From: an uncultured Dialister sp. | GTDB taxonomy: Bacteria > Bacillota > Negativicutes > Veillonellales > Dialisteraceae | NCBI GenBank assembly: GCA_900545365.1 | Contig: UQYL01000004.1 | Span: 1 to 64,000, forward strand | Reading direction: 5' to 3' | DNA: 64,000 nt | Shown: positions 31,944 to 40,177 of the stretch, piece by piece | How the letters are laid out: each line of letters opens with the position of its first letter | Numbering within the stretch: the first letter of the stretch is position 1 | Notes under the pieces: generated by a model | What the model saw: only the letters and a program-made list of their open reading frames with translations | Database searches by the model: none | What the model was told of the DNA's origin: nothing | Translations under genes and position numbers: made by a program

Positions 31944-32864
31944 TTACTCGTCGCGGAAGGAGAGCTTCAGCACATCCGGACGGGCGTAATGGCCGCATAC
32001 ATCGTGCTCCATGCGGCTTGCGGGGACTTTCTGCATATCCAGCTCCGCGTAGAGAATGCCTTCTCTGTCCCAGAGCACGTCCGTCACGGCATGGCCTGAC
32101 GGGTCGATGACACAGCTCCCGCCGCGGCAGACCGTTTCCGGCAGGCGCCGCACTTCATCAGCTCCCGCCAGATCGTCCGGATAGGTGTCCTTCGTGAAGA
32201 ACATGTCGCAGTTGATGAAGTAGCAGTGTCCTTCGATGGCGATGTGGCGGATCGTATCCTGCCATTCCGGATTGTCGTTCGTATTTGGAGAAATATAGAG
32301 AGTGACTCCTTTCTGATAGAGCGCGCACCGGGCGAGGGGCATGTAGCTCTCCCAGCAGATCATGCTGCCCATGGGCCCCCAGGGCGTGTCCATGACGGGG
32401 AAGAAATCCCGGTCCGCGTCGCCCCACACCACGCGCTCGCTGCCGGTGGGCTTGAGCTTGCGGTGATTCATGATGACGCCTTCCGGGGAGATCATGAGAT
32501 TGGAATTGTAGAGCGTCGCCGTGACGGGATCGCGCTCGGAAATGCCGATGGAGAGATAGACGCCGTGTTTTTTTGCCGCTTCCGCGAGGGCCTGCGCTTC
32601 TTCGCCGCCGGCGAGGATGGACGCGTCATAATAGCGCTTCCAGTCGCGGCGGCCTTCTTCCGTGCGGCTCCCCACGGTGAAACCGAAGGTCATTCCGTAG
32701 GGATAGCCGGGAATGAAAAGCTCCGGAAATACGATGAGCTCCGCGCCGTGTCCGGCGGCCTCTTCAATGAGGGCGAGCGCTTTCGCCAGGCAGGCGCTTT
32801 TGTTGAAAAGGACCGGCGCGGCCTGCACGACGGCGATGGAGCAGGTGGACTGTAAGTCTTTCAT
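31944..32864 (-). CDS. Nitrilase-family carbon-nitrogen hydrolase
   Basis: Nitrilases hydrolyse nitriles to carboxylic acid and ammonia; relatives act on amides and cyanide. The catalytic triad is present: Glu48 in FPELFIPGYP, the lysine in HRKLKPT (134-140) and Cys170 in MICWESYMP. The 306-residue length and the CWESYMPLAR block favour a true nitrilase over a carbamoylase or omega-amidase. The ATG at 32864 follows GGAAG. It is a single-gene unit, and no linked aldoxime or nitrile genes reveal the substrate. Confidence 0.88.
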   Translation of the reverse strand: MKDLQSTCSIAVVQAAPVLFNKSACLAKALALIEEAAGHGAELIVFPELFIPGYPYGMTFGFTVGSRTEEGRRDWKRYYDASILAGGEEAQALAEAAKKHGVYLSIGISERDPVTATLYNSNLMISPEGVIMNHRKLKPTGSERVVWGDADRDFFPVMDTPWGPMGSMICWESYMPLARCALYQKGVTLYISPNTNDNPEWQDTIRHIAIEGHCYFINCDMFFTKDTYPDDLAGADEVRRLPETVCRGGSCVIDPSGHAVTDVLWDREGILYAELDMQKVPASRMEHDVCGHYARPDVLKLSFRDE

Positions 32865-32897
32865 AAGTTCTTCCTTTCTGTAAATCCTCTATTTCTA

Positions 32898-32906
32898 AGA
32901 ATACCA
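32898..32906 (-). promoter_or_regulatory. Nitrilase promoter, extended -10
   Basis: On the minus strand, TGGTATTCT lies 33 bp before the start. The -35 is not convincing. Confidence 0.4.
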
Positions 32907-32987
32907 CAGCCGCAGCGGGGCGGACAACGGCGGAATATAAAATCTTAATAAATGGGAGAGGAATGCCTGCCGGAAATTCATGATCTG

Positions 32988-32996
32988 TGATATGAT
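32988..32996 (+). promoter_or_regulatory. Promoter of the ECF S-component gene
   Basis: TGATATGAT is an extended -10 located 34 bp before the start codon, with no clear -35. No riboswitch-like structure is visible in the short leader. Confidence 0.45.
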
Positions 32997-33030
32997 AGAC
33001 GGCAATATGTGAGGGAAAGAGGCGGATGAT

Positions 33031-33537
33031 ATGGAAGAAACGATGACGATGACAAGGAGGCTTACCGTCGGCGCGGCGGCGGCGGCGCTCATTTTTGTGG
33101 TGACTCTGTTCGTGAAAGTACCGATCCCGCTTGGCTACGCGAATCTGGGAGACGGTGTGATCTTCCTGGCGGCGGTCTTTCTGCCTCGGAAAGAAGCGGC
33201 TCTCGCCGCGGCGGTCGGTTCGGCGCTGGCCGATCTCATGGGGGGCTTCCCCGTGTGGATCATTCCGACGCTTATCATCAAGTACGGCATGGTGGAGATC
33301 GTCGCCCGGACGGCGCGGGACCGCACGAGCTGGCGCGCGCCGTCGGTCATCCTCGGGTGGGTGCTGGCCTCTGTGTGGGACGCGGCGGCATACACGCTGG
33401 CAGGGGCGGCCATTTACGGGAGTCTTGCCGTAGGGCTCACGTCGCTCCCGGCGCTCTCTCTGTCAAATGTGGCGAATATGGCTGCGGCCTACGCGGCGGG
33501 TTTCTTCGTCGCGGGGACGCGTTTTTTCGGCAAATAA
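33031..33537 (+). CDS. ECF transporter S component, substrate unknown
   Basis: S components bind a vitamin or other micronutrient in the membrane and work with a shared ECF energising module. The 168-residue protein has about six hydrophobic segments and the family elements GYANLGDGVIFLAAVFLP, AAVGSALADLMGG and TLIIKYGMVEIVA. No EcfA or EcfT gene is nearby, so the energising module must be encoded elsewhere. The product has the DUF3816/ECF_trnsprt look rather than that of a named vitamin class. It ends in the first copy of a 38-bp terminator repeat. Confidence 0.8.
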   Translation: MEETMTMTRRLTVGAAAAALIFVVTLFVKVPIPLGYANLGDGVIFLAAVFLPRKEAALAAAVGSALADLMGGFPVWIIPTLIIKYGMVEIVARTARDRTSWRAPSVILGWVLASVWDAAAYTLAGAAIYGSLAVGLTSLPALSLSNVANMAAAYAAGFFVAGTRFFGK

Positions 33538-33577
33538 AAAAAGATCCTTTCTTCTTTGAGAAGAGAGGGCCTTTTTG
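33532..33577 (+). terminator. Terminator, copy 1 of a 38-bp direct repeat
   Basis: The hairpin GATCCTTTCTTCT-TTG-AGAAGAGAGGGCC, preceded by seven A residues, is followed by TTTTT. Bases 33532-33569 are identical to 34376-34413. Confidence 0.75.
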
Positions 33578-33641
33578 CTTAGTAGACAAAAAATTTTATT
33601 ATCTAATAAACAGAATTCTTTTGAAGACTGCAAATGAAAAG

Positions 33642-33671
33642 TTGAAACAGAAGACAAAAATAGAATATACT
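33642..33671 (+). promoter_or_regulatory. Promoter of the low-GC lipoprotein gene
   Basis: TTGAAA (33642-33647) and TATACT (33666-33671) are 18 bp apart in an AT-rich stretch, 40 bp before the start. Confidence 0.5.
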
Positions 33672-33711
33672 AAAAATAATAGTTATTGAAGTTAATGAAT
33701 GGGAGAAACGT

Positions 33712-34368
33712 ATGAATAAAAAAGCATATTTAACAATTTTACTTTTTATTGGAATGATGGCTATTACTGGTTGTGGGAAATTAGGAGAAAGCGAAGCAAC
33801 AGAAATGGTAAAAAATAGCTGTAAATTTCCCGATTCATTTAAAAAGATTGAATATGAGGTAAATGAATCTACAGGCTTATCACATTTAGACTTTAATGCT
33901 AAGAATGGACTTGGCGAGACTGTACAGGGAAGAGCGTACTTTATATTGACGCAAGATAAGATACAAATGATTGATACAACGAATATCCCAATTAATGTAT
34001 TGGAGGAATTAGAAAAAATAGAACCAGCAAATTTTGTTGCGAACACAAAAGCATATAATGAAATTGCAAAGATTCAAAGAGAAAATGAAATTGATATGAA
34101 GATATTTATGGATGGATATAATCGTCTAAACGGGATGGACAATTATTTTGTCTGGCAGAATGTTGCAAGTCAAACTCCTAAAATCAATAAAATTATTAAA
34201 GAGTATAAGGAGGCATATGACAGGGCGAATCCATCTGTTCAAAAGTATTTTGAACAACCAATCAATTATTTTAAAATTGTGATGTCTGGGGATTTTCTAT
34301 ACTGGGATGGATATGTGGAAAGACCAACTGAATATCCTGATGAGGAACCGATTTTACCGAGGCATTGA
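33712..34368 (+). CDS. Putative lipoprotein in a low-GC cassette
   Basis: Function unknown. The 218-residue product starts with a lipoprotein signal (ILLFIGMMAITGC; lipid-attached Cys21), and the rest is a soluble, charged domain without a motif I recognise. Base composition is striking: A and T dominate every codon position (AAA, AAT, TTT, ATA), while neighbours on both sides are GC-rich. That is strong evidence of transfer from a low-GC donor. GGGAGAAACGT precedes the ATG. The gene lies between two identical 38-bp repeats that contain terminators. Confidence 0.8.
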   Translation: MNKKAYLTILLFIGMMAITGCGKLGESEATEMVKNSCKFPDSFKKIEYEVNESTGLSHLDFNAKNGLGETVQGRAYFILTQDKIQMIDTTNIPINVLEELEKIEPANFVANTKAYNEIAKIQRENEIDMKIFMDGYNRLNGMDNYFVWQNVASQTPKINKIIKEYKEAYDRANPSVQKYFEQPINYFKIVMSGDFLYWDGYVERPTEYPDEEPILPRH

Positions 34369-34375
34369 TATTATA

Positions 34376-34424
34376 AAATAAAAAAAGATCCTTTCTTCTT
34401 TGAGAAGAGAGGGTCTTTTATTTT
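34376..34424. terminator. Terminator, copy 2 of the 38-bp direct repeat
   Basis: Bases 34376-34413 repeat 33532-33569 exactly. Here the stem closes better on the plus strand (only two G-U pairs) and is followed by TTTTATTTTT. On the minus strand the A run becomes a T tail that can terminate the CLC gene. Confidence 0.75.
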
Positions 34425-36025
34425 TCCATGAAATTCTTTCGCAGTTTTTTCTCCGGCAGGGACGGCTGCTGGAGGCGGAGGAAGGGCTCCGGATCGGCGT
34501 GCTGGGTGACGACGTAGAGCAGATCGCCCGGGCGGAGCACGGTGTCTCTGTCGGGGACGAAGTATTCCCCTTCCCTGAGGATCTCCGCGGGAGCTGTCCG
34601 CGGCGGGAGGGGCAGGTCTTTTACCGTCCGGCCGTCGAGGGGGCAGCCTGCGGAAACGGCGAGCTCCGCGATGCGACCCGGCCCGTATTCGGGGGAAGCG
34701 CCCGACTTTCCGGCCATGCGGAGGCGGAGAAGCTCGCCGTAGACGGGCCGCCCGCCGAGGAGGCCGCTCACCGCATAGGCCGCGGCGGAGGCCACCGCGA
34801 GGGGCAGGAGGTGCTGGAAATCTCCGGTCAGCTCGAGGAGGAGCACCGTGCCCGTGATGGGGGCGCGGACGGAAGCGGAGAAAAAGGCCGCCATGGAGAG
34901 GATGATCATATTCGTCATGGCCTCCTGCGGGAGGAGCCCCGCCGCGATCAGAAGGCTTCCCGCCGCCGCGCCGGTGAGCGCGCCCACGGTGAGGGAGGGG
35001 AAGAAGAAACCGCCCGGCGCGCCGCTTCCGAAAGAGAGGAAGGTGAAGAGCGCTTTCCCGAAGAGGAGGAGCGCCAGGACGGGAAAGGCCGGGGCGGAGA
35101 GGGTGAGCGCATTGATGAGCCCATCGCCGCCGCCGGTGAGCGCCGGGCAGAGGAAGGTGAAAAGGCCCGCCGCGGCGAGAGGCAGGGCGAGACGGGCAAA
35201 GGCGTTCTGCCGGAGCGCGCGGGGAAAGAGCCGGTCCGCATGGAGGATGCCGTAGTTGAAAGGGAGCGCCGCCGCGCCGCAGACCGCCGCGAGGAGGAGC
35301 ACATAGGGCAGATGGTCCGCCGAGAGGGGGCGGATGCCCGTGAAATGGAAGATCGTGGCGTCTCCGAAAAGGAAACGGATCAGCGCCGCCGCCGAGACGG
35401 AAGCGGCCATGGCGGGGAGGAGCACCGCCGCGGAGAAATGACGGTGCAGTTCTTCCACGGCGAAGAGCATCCCCGCGAGGGGCGCGTTGAAGACTGCCGC
35501 CAGCCCCGCGCCCGCGCCGCCGGTGATGAGGCAGCGCTCCTCCAGGCGCCGGAATCCCGCCGCCCGGCTCGTACCTTCCGCCGCCGCCGCGCCGATCTGG
35601 ACGGCCGGCCCGGCATGGCCCAGGGAGAGGCCCGCGCCGATGGCGAGCGCCCCGCCGAAGATCTGCGCTGCCAGCACCCGCGCCCAGCGCATGCGGAGAC
35701 AGCCCAGGAGCACCCCTTTCACGTGGGGGATGCCGCTGCCCCGCGCTGCCGGTTCCCAACGGCCGAGGAGAGCGAGCGCTCCGGCCAGCGCCATGAGAAA
35801 GCCCGCCCAGAGCGCGTACGGAAGGAGCAGCCCCGATGCGGAGAACGCCGCGGCGAGAGAAGCGCGGAGACCTTCCGTTTCCCCGATGAGGAAGCGGTAC
35901 GCCGCGACGGCAAGCCCCGCCGCTACTCCGGAGATGATGCCGCCGAAAAAGAGGCGGAGCCGCAGACCGCGCCGCCGAAGGAGGCCCCGGCCGAGCTCAT
36001 CGGCCATATTGTTCCTGCTGTCCAC
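34418..36025 (-). CDS. CLC-family chloride transporter with TrkA-C domain
   Basis: CLC proteins move chloride or other anions through the inner membrane as channels or H+/Cl- antiporters. The 535-residue protein has about ten membrane helices with the selectivity-filter motifs GSGIPHVKG, GHAGPAVQIGA and PGGFFFPSL, and a C-terminal TrkA-C-like domain (LDGRTVKDL to GDLLYVVTQ). In the usual GREGP motif the gating glutamate is replaced by alanine (GHAGP). The internal glutamate pair FAVEEL and a C-terminal PVYGELL tyrosine are kept. The GTG at 36025 is chosen because AAGGAGG lies 6 bases upstream; upstream in-frame codons run into the previous gene. Confidence 0.85.
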   Translation of the reverse strand: MDSRNNMADELGRGLLRRRGLRLRLFFGGIISGVAAGLAVAAYRFLIGETEGLRASLAAAFSASGLLLPYALWAGFLMALAGALALLGRWEPAARGSGIPHVKGVLLGCLRMRWARVLAAQIFGGALAIGAGLSLGHAGPAVQIGAAAAEGTSRAAGFRRLEERCLITGGAGAGLAAVFNAPLAGMLFAVEELHRHFSAAVLLPAMAASVSAAALIRFLFGDATIFHFTGIRPLSADHLPYVLLLAAVCGAAALPFNYGILHADRLFPRALRQNAFARLALPLAAAGLFTFLCPALTGGGDGLINALTLSAPAFPVLALLLFGKALFTFLSFGSGAPGGFFFPSLTVGALTGAAAGSLLIAAGLLPQEAMTNMIILSMAAFFSASVRAPITGTVLLLELTGDFQHLLPLAVASAAAYAVSGLLGGRPVYGELLRLRMAGKSGASPEYGPGRIAELAVSAGCPLDGRTVKDLPLPPRTAPAEILREGEYFVPDRDTVLRPGDLLYVVTQHADPEPFLRLQQPSLPEKKLRKNFMEK

Positions 36026-36078
36026 GGTATCCCTCCTTTCCGCGGGCAAAAAATACGGCTCCCCGGGGAGCCGCATAC

Positions 36079-36711
36079 TTATAAAGTCACCTGGTACGTG
36101 AGCACCGCGTCGATGGCAGAGCACGCGCTTTCCCACGTGCCGATGGTATCTTCCATCTCCCGTACATAGATGTCATTTTCTATGGATTTCAGATTGATCC
36201 GCACATTGAGGATCGCCGCGTGAATGCCCGCCATGGCGCACTGCGCCGCGATGATGCTGTCCGTGAGGAGATTCGCATTGCCCTTCTGGAGGACTTTCGT
36301 GAAAAGGGGCAGCATGTCCGCCAGGGTCTGGCCGATCTGCATGGGCGCTTCCGCGGATTTGCAGAGCGCTTCCTGCACCGCGTTTTTCCGCGCCGCTTTT
36401 CCCGCTTCGTCCGCGGGCTTCGGCTGACGGAAGAGGGCCATGAGCGCTTCAAAATTCGCCGCGTCCTCGTCCATCAGGTCGAGCATGATCGCGCGGGCCT
36501 CCCGGAAAATGGAGCGCCACGCTTCCGCCTCTTCATGAATGGCTTCGTATTTCTGATTCGTCACTGTGAGGGCGCACACTTTCTCCGCAAGAGCGCAGGC
36601 CTGCGCGCCGAGGAGCCCCGCCGCCGCCCCGCCGCCGGGAGCGGGCGCCGCGCTGCCGAGCGCTTCCAGGTATCCGTCCACTGTCATCGTATGAAATGCT
36701 TTTCTTTCCAT
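36079..36711 (-). CDS. Formiminotetrahydrofolate cyclodeaminase-family protein
   Basis: FTCD_C-family enzymes act on formimino- or methenyl-tetrahydrofolate in one-carbon and histidine metabolism. The 210-residue helical protein has APAPGGGAAAGLLGAQACAL near the N-terminus, the family signature loop, and the later GNANLLTDSIIAAQCAMAG. It could be a stand-alone cyclodeaminase or a methenyltetrahydrofolate cyclohydrolase (FchA); no hut genes are present to decide. It precedes the CLC gene by 53 bp on the same strand. Confidence 0.85.
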   Translation of the reverse strand: MERKAFHTMTVDGYLEALGSAAPAPGGGAAAGLLGAQACALAEKVCALTVTNQKYEAIHEEAEAWRSIFREARAIMLDLMDEDAANFEALMALFRQPKPADEAGKAARKNAVQEALCKSAEAPMQIGQTLADMLPLFTKVLQKGNANLLTDSIIAAQCAMAGIHAAILNVRINLKSIENDIYVREMEDTIGTWESACSAIDAVLTYQVTL

Positions 36712-36749
36712 GATCCACCTCGCTGGTCTGAATTTTTTCTCATTTCTAA

Positions 36750-36778
36750 ATTATAAGGCACCGGCGGGGAAATAGGAA
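36750..36778 (-). promoter_or_regulatory. Promoter of the cyclodeaminase gene
   Basis: On the minus strand, TATAAT (36755-36750) stands 38 bp before the start, with TTCCTA 17 bp upstream of it. Confidence 0.45.
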
Positions 36779-36838
36779 CAGGGAGGGCCTTCGTAACCGG
36801 ATTATAAAAGAGTTATATAGGGCGGACCGTCCCGGCTG

Positions 36839-36847
36839 TGATATAAT
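36839..36847 (+). promoter_or_regulatory. MFS gene promoter, extended -10
   Basis: TGATATAAT is an almost ideal extended -10 placed 43 bp before the start; the -35 is weak. Confidence 0.6.
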
Positions 36848-36890
36848 CATCCTAAAATTTTTCAGACCCATTTTTTTGAAGGAGGATGCC

Positions 36891-38078
36891 ATGTGGAATC
36901 TGGCAGTCATCTCCCTGGTCACGCTGAGCTTCGTCCTCGGCACCTGTGAATTCATCATGATCGGCATCGTGCCGGATATCTCCGAGACGCTTGGCGTGCC
37001 GCTCACTCAGGCGGGCATGCTCATTTCCTGGTTCGCGCTCGCCTACGCCGCGGGCACGCCGGTGCTCTCGCTCTGGGGGAGCCGCTTCTCCCGGTACCGC
37101 TTCCTCATAGCGCTCACGGTGCTTTTCATCCTCGGAAATCTGGCGGCCTTTTTCTGCACGGCCTACGCGTCGCTGCTGGCGGACCGGCTCTTCCTGGCCG
37201 TGCTCTCTGGGACGATGATCGCCGTGTCCACCACGTTTGCCCCGGAGATCGCCGAGAGGAAGTACCTTCCCTCGGTGATGGCGTGGATCTTCGCGGGCTT
37301 CTCCATCGCCGCCGTGCTGGGCGTGCCTCTCGGGACACTCGCCGCGGCGTACCTGCCCTGGCAGTGGCTCTTCGCTGTCATCGCCGCGGTCTCGGCGATC
37401 GATCTTTTCCTCATGATGCGGAGCCTGCCCCGTGTCTCCGCGCCTGCGGCCGCGCCGGACGTGCGGCGGGAGCTCTCCCTCTTCGGCGACCGGCGCATCC
37501 TTCTCGGCATGGGCGTGGGCATGTGCGCCCTCGCGGGAAACTACACGTGGTACGCTTATGTGACGCCTCTCCTGGAGAATGTCATGGGCCTTTCCGCCGG
37601 GTGGGTGAGTCCGGTGCTCTTCCTCTTCGGCGCGATGACCATCGCTTCAAATCTCGGCAGCGGGCGCGTGGCCGCGGCAGGCGGCGCTTACATCCTCTGG
37701 CCGATCCTCGCGGCGGAAGCGGCTGTGGTGGCGCTTCTTGCGGCGGCGGTGCACAGTCTCTGGGCGGGCCTCTTTGTGATGCTCCTTCTCGGAGGCCTCA
37801 TCTACATCCACAATTCAAGCATGCAGATCTATTTCCTCCACGTGTCCGCGGTGTCTCATCCGGGGACGCTCCTCATGGCGGGGGCGCTCCTCCCCACGGC
37901 GGCGAATACGGGCATCGCTCTCGGCACGGCGGCGGGGAGTCTGGCGGCGGACACCATCGGGCTGGCGCAGACGCCCATTCCCGGAGCGTGCTTTCTCGCG
38001 GCGGCGGCCTTCCTCTGCTGGCTCCTCATGCGTCCCGAGAGGGCCCGCATGAAAGCCCTGTCCTGGCAGGGAAAATGA
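36891..38078 (+). CDS. MFS transporter, AraJ/DHA1-type exporter
   Basis: Members of this group export sugars, drugs or metabolites in exchange for protons. The 395-residue protein has twelve predicted membrane helices. FVLGTCEFIMIGIVPDI in helix 1 and GSRFSRYRFLIALT in loop 2-3 are typical of the AraJ/YdhP subgroup. GAAGGAGG stands 5 bases before the ATG at 36891. It is read alone, ahead of the tRNA genes. The substrate cannot be inferred. Confidence 0.85.
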   Translation: MWNLAVISLVTLSFVLGTCEFIMIGIVPDISETLGVPLTQAGMLISWFALAYAAGTPVLSLWGSRFSRYRFLIALTVLFILGNLAAFFCTAYASLLADRLFLAVLSGTMIAVSTTFAPEIAERKYLPSVMAWIFAGFSIAAVLGVPLGTLAAAYLPWQWLFAVIAAVSAIDLFLMMRSLPRVSAPAAAPDVRRELSLFGDRRILLGMGVGMCALAGNYTWYAYVTPLLENVMGLSAGWVSPVLFLFGAMTIASNLGSGRVAAAGGAYILWPILAAEAAVVALLAAAVHSLWAGLFVMLLLGGLIYIHNSSMQIYFLHVSAVSHPGTLLMAGALLPTAANTGIALGTAAGSLAADTIGLAQTPIPGACFLAAAAFLCWLLMRPERARMKALSWQGK

Positions 38079-38100
38079 GCGGACGGCGCGGGGAAAATAT

Positions 38101-38129
38101 TTGACGGATAAAAAAGAATATGGTAGAAT
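38101..38129 (+). promoter_or_regulatory. Promoter of the tRNA-His/tRNA-Gln unit
   Basis: TTGACG (38101-38106) and TAGAAT (38124-38129) are separated by exactly 17 bp, with TG one base upstream of the -10, 40 bp before tRNA-His. Confidence 0.75.
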
Positions 38130-38168
38130 AAAACTCGTCATACGGGATATCTGTATGATGCCTGATGT

Positions 38169-38245
38169 GGCGGGTGTGGTGAAGTGGCTAACACGGCGGA
38201 TTGTGGCTCCGTTATGCGTGGGTTCGAGCCCCACCACTCGCCCCA
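38169..38245 (+). tRNA. tRNA-His (GTG)
   Basis: The cloverleaf is complete: acceptor GCGGGTG with CACTCGC, anticodon loop TTGTGGC (anticodon GTG) and T arm GTGGG-TTCGAGC-CCCAC. The extra G at position -1 facing C73, the identity element of histidine tRNA, is encoded, as is the terminal CCA. Confidence 0.95.
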
Positions 38246-38263
38246 TTTTTTTTTACCATTTTT

Positions 38264-38338
38264 GGGGGTATAGCCAAGTGGTAAGGCAACGGACTTTGAC
38301 TCCGTTATGCGGCAGTTCGATCCTGCCTGCCCCTGCCA
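38264..38338 (+). tRNA. tRNA-Gln (TTG)
   Basis: The anticodon loop CTTTGAC gives anticodon TTG. The D arm GCC..GGC and T arm GGCAG-TTCGATC-CTGCC are perfect, and CCA is encoded. The first acceptor pair reads G-U (GGGGGTA with TGCCCCT). It lies 18 bp after tRNA-His in the same transcript. Confidence 0.95.
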
Positions 38339-38345
38339 GCATACG

Positions 38346-38370
38346 ACTGCGGTGCGCCGCAGTTTTTTTA
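38346..38370 (+). terminator. Terminator of the tRNA unit
   Basis: ACTGCGG (38346-38352) pairs with CCGCAGT (38357-38363) around a TGCG loop and runs into seven T residues. Confidence 0.9.
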
Positions 38371-38583
38371 TTGCCTTTTCCAGATATCAAAAATTCCTAT
38401 GCCGCCATTTTATTTTCGCTATGTCCGGAGGGGAAATATGCCGGAAAATGGCGGATTTCCGGCGTTTTTCACCGCCGCGGCGCGTGGGCGCTCCGCAGAG
38501 CGGTGCCCCGCTCCATTTTCGGCGCTTCCCTTTATCGGAGCAATCCATTAAAATAAGAGTATATATTTTTTCAGGGATGCGAA

Positions 38584-38630
38584 TCCCGCGCCTGCGGCGC
38601 GGGGAAAAAATAAAGCGGGCAGACGCCCGC
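38584..38630 (+). promoter_or_regulatory. Structured 5' leader with two hairpins before the ArsB/NhaD-type gene
   Basis: A 9-bp GC hairpin (38584-38592 with 38596-38604), an A-rich linker and a second hairpin GCGGGC-AGAC-GCCCGC (38615-38630) stand directly before the SD CGGGAGG. Neither is followed by a T run, so they are not terminators; they could regulate translation. The rest of 38,371-38,583 shows only an AT-rich patch with a possible TATATT near 38,562. Confidence 0.35.
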
Positions 38631-38646
38631 GAGACCGGGAGGCATT

Positions 38647-39933
38647 ATGGACAGCACGACAGCATTTTACATCGCCATAGGCGTATTTCTTCTGACCTAC
38701 TTGGGGATCATGTCGGAGAAGATCCCCCGCACGATCTGCTCCCTTGCAGGCGGCGGGCTGATGATCTACTGCGGCTTCGTCACGCAGGACGCGGCGCTGA
38801 AAGAGTACATCGACTTCAATACCCTCGGCCTGCTGACGGGCATGATGATGCTCATCGCCGTGGTGAAGCGGTCGGGCTTCTTTGAAGCGATGGCCCTCTG
38901 GGCGATGAAGGCGAGCCGCGGCGACGCGCGGGTGCTCCTCGTGCTGCTCTCCGTCATCACGGGCATTTCCGCGTCCCTCATCGATTCCGTCACGGCGGCG
39001 CTCCTCATCGCGCCGATGACCCTGTCCCTCTGCCGCATGATGAAGATCACTCCCGTGCCGATCCTCATCGGGGAGATCCTCATGGCCAACATCGGCGGCA
39101 CGGCCCTCATGATCGGCAACCCGCCGAACGTCATGATCGGCTCGGCGACGCACCTCGATTTCAATGACTTCATGATCAATCTGGCGCCCGCTGTCATCAT
39201 CACCACCGTATTTACGATGATCGCGGTGATCCTGCTCTTCCATAAGCAGCTCCACACGGGCAAGATGGATAAAGAATACCTCGACTCCATCGATGTTTCC
39301 TCGGAGATCAAAGACCCGGTCATCCTGAAGCGGTCTCTCGCTGTGCTGGGCCTCACCATCGTGGGTTTCGTGCTCCACAGCACGCTGGGGCTCCAGTCGG
39401 CGACCATCGCCATGACCGGCGGGCTCCTCGCCATCATGGCGTGCGGTATCGAACCGGCGGACGCGCTCCGTGAAGTGGATCTGGATACGCTCCTCTTCTT
39501 CATGGGCCTCTTCATCCTCGTAGGCGGCCTCGAAACGACAGGCGTCATCAGCGCCCTCGCCACCTGGGGCATCCACCTCGTAGGCGGCGACCCCGAGACG
39601 ATGACCTACCTCATCCTCGTCCTGTCGGGCTTCGCGTCGGCTTTCATCGACAACATCCCCTTTACGGCGACCATGATCCCCCTCATTCAGGAAATGCAGA
39701 ACCTCATGGGCCTCCAGCACGCGGACTACATGTGGTGGTCCCTCGCCCTCGGCGCGTGCTTCGGCGGCAACGGCACCATCATCGGCGCTTCGCCGAATGT
39801 CATCATGGTGGCCATCGCCGCGAGAGAAGGGCACAACATTTCCTTCGGCAAGTTCATGCTCTGGTGCTTCCCGATCATGATGATGACCATCGCCGTGTCC
39901 GGGGCGTACCTCTATGTGATGTACTTTATGTAA
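38647..39933 (+). CDS. ArsB/NhaD-type anion or Na+/H+ transporter
   Basis: This ion-transporter superfamily includes arsenite pumps, NhaD sodium/proton antiporters and P-protein-like permeases. The 428-residue protein has about eleven membrane helices in two repeats, each with a family hairpin: NIGGTALMIGNPPNVMIGS in the first and GGNGTIIGASPNVIMVAIA in the second. SGFASAFIDNIPFTATM is also typical. No arsenic genes accompany it, so a sodium or carboxylate role is as likely as arsenite efflux. Confidence 0.85.
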   Translation: MDSTTAFYIAIGVFLLTYLGIMSEKIPRTICSLAGGGLMIYCGFVTQDAALKEYIDFNTLGLLTGMMMLIAVVKRSGFFEAMALWAMKASRGDARVLLVLLSVITGISASLIDSVTAALLIAPMTLSLCRMMKITPVPILIGEILMANIGGTALMIGNPPNVMIGSATHLDFNDFMINLAPAVIITTVFTMIAVILLFHKQLHTGKMDKEYLDSIDVSSEIKDPVILKRSLAVLGLTIVGFVLHSTLGLQSATIAMTGGLLAIMACGIEPADALREVDLDTLLFFMGLFILVGGLETTGVISALATWGIHLVGGDPETMTYLILVLSGFASAFIDNIPFTATMIPLIQEMQNLMGLQHADYMWWSLALGACFGGNGTIIGASPNVIMVAIAAREGHNISFGKFMLWCFPIMMMTIAVSGAYLYVMYFM

Positions 39934-39942
39934 AATACGGCG

Positions 39943-39973
39943 TCCGCTTTCCTTCGGGAGAGCGGATTTTTTG
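39943..39973 (+). terminator. Terminator after the ArsB/NhaD-type gene
   Basis: A 10-bp stem (39943-39952 with 39957-39966) capped by a stable TTCG tetraloop runs into six T residues. From 39,974 to the ppsA promoter no gene or other structure is supported. Confidence 0.9.
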
Positions 39974-40177
39974 CGTCTTTTCCCCGGCAGCGGACGGGCG
40001 GAATGCTTCCCGGAAGGGTATATAAAAATTTTTCATAAGATGCGCCCGACGCTCGGAAGCGGGGAGAGAAAGCCGGATTTCCGCGGGAAACGGGGGAAAT
40101 CGGCGCTTTCCGTGTGCGCTTATGAGGCAAGCGGGAAAAAACACCTTTCTTTTTCCGGAAATTTGATGAACGGGAAT

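Noticed and set aside
34376..34413. Treating the 38-bp repeats as attachment sites of a mobile element.
   Set aside because: No recombinase is encoded in the 800-bp cassette and both repeats work as terminators, so site-specific integration is not supported, although transfer of the cassette is likely.
38346..38646. A fluoride or other named riboswitch before the ArsB/NhaD-type gene.
   Set aside because: The conserved bases of the known classes I can recall are not present; only two plain hairpins are visible.
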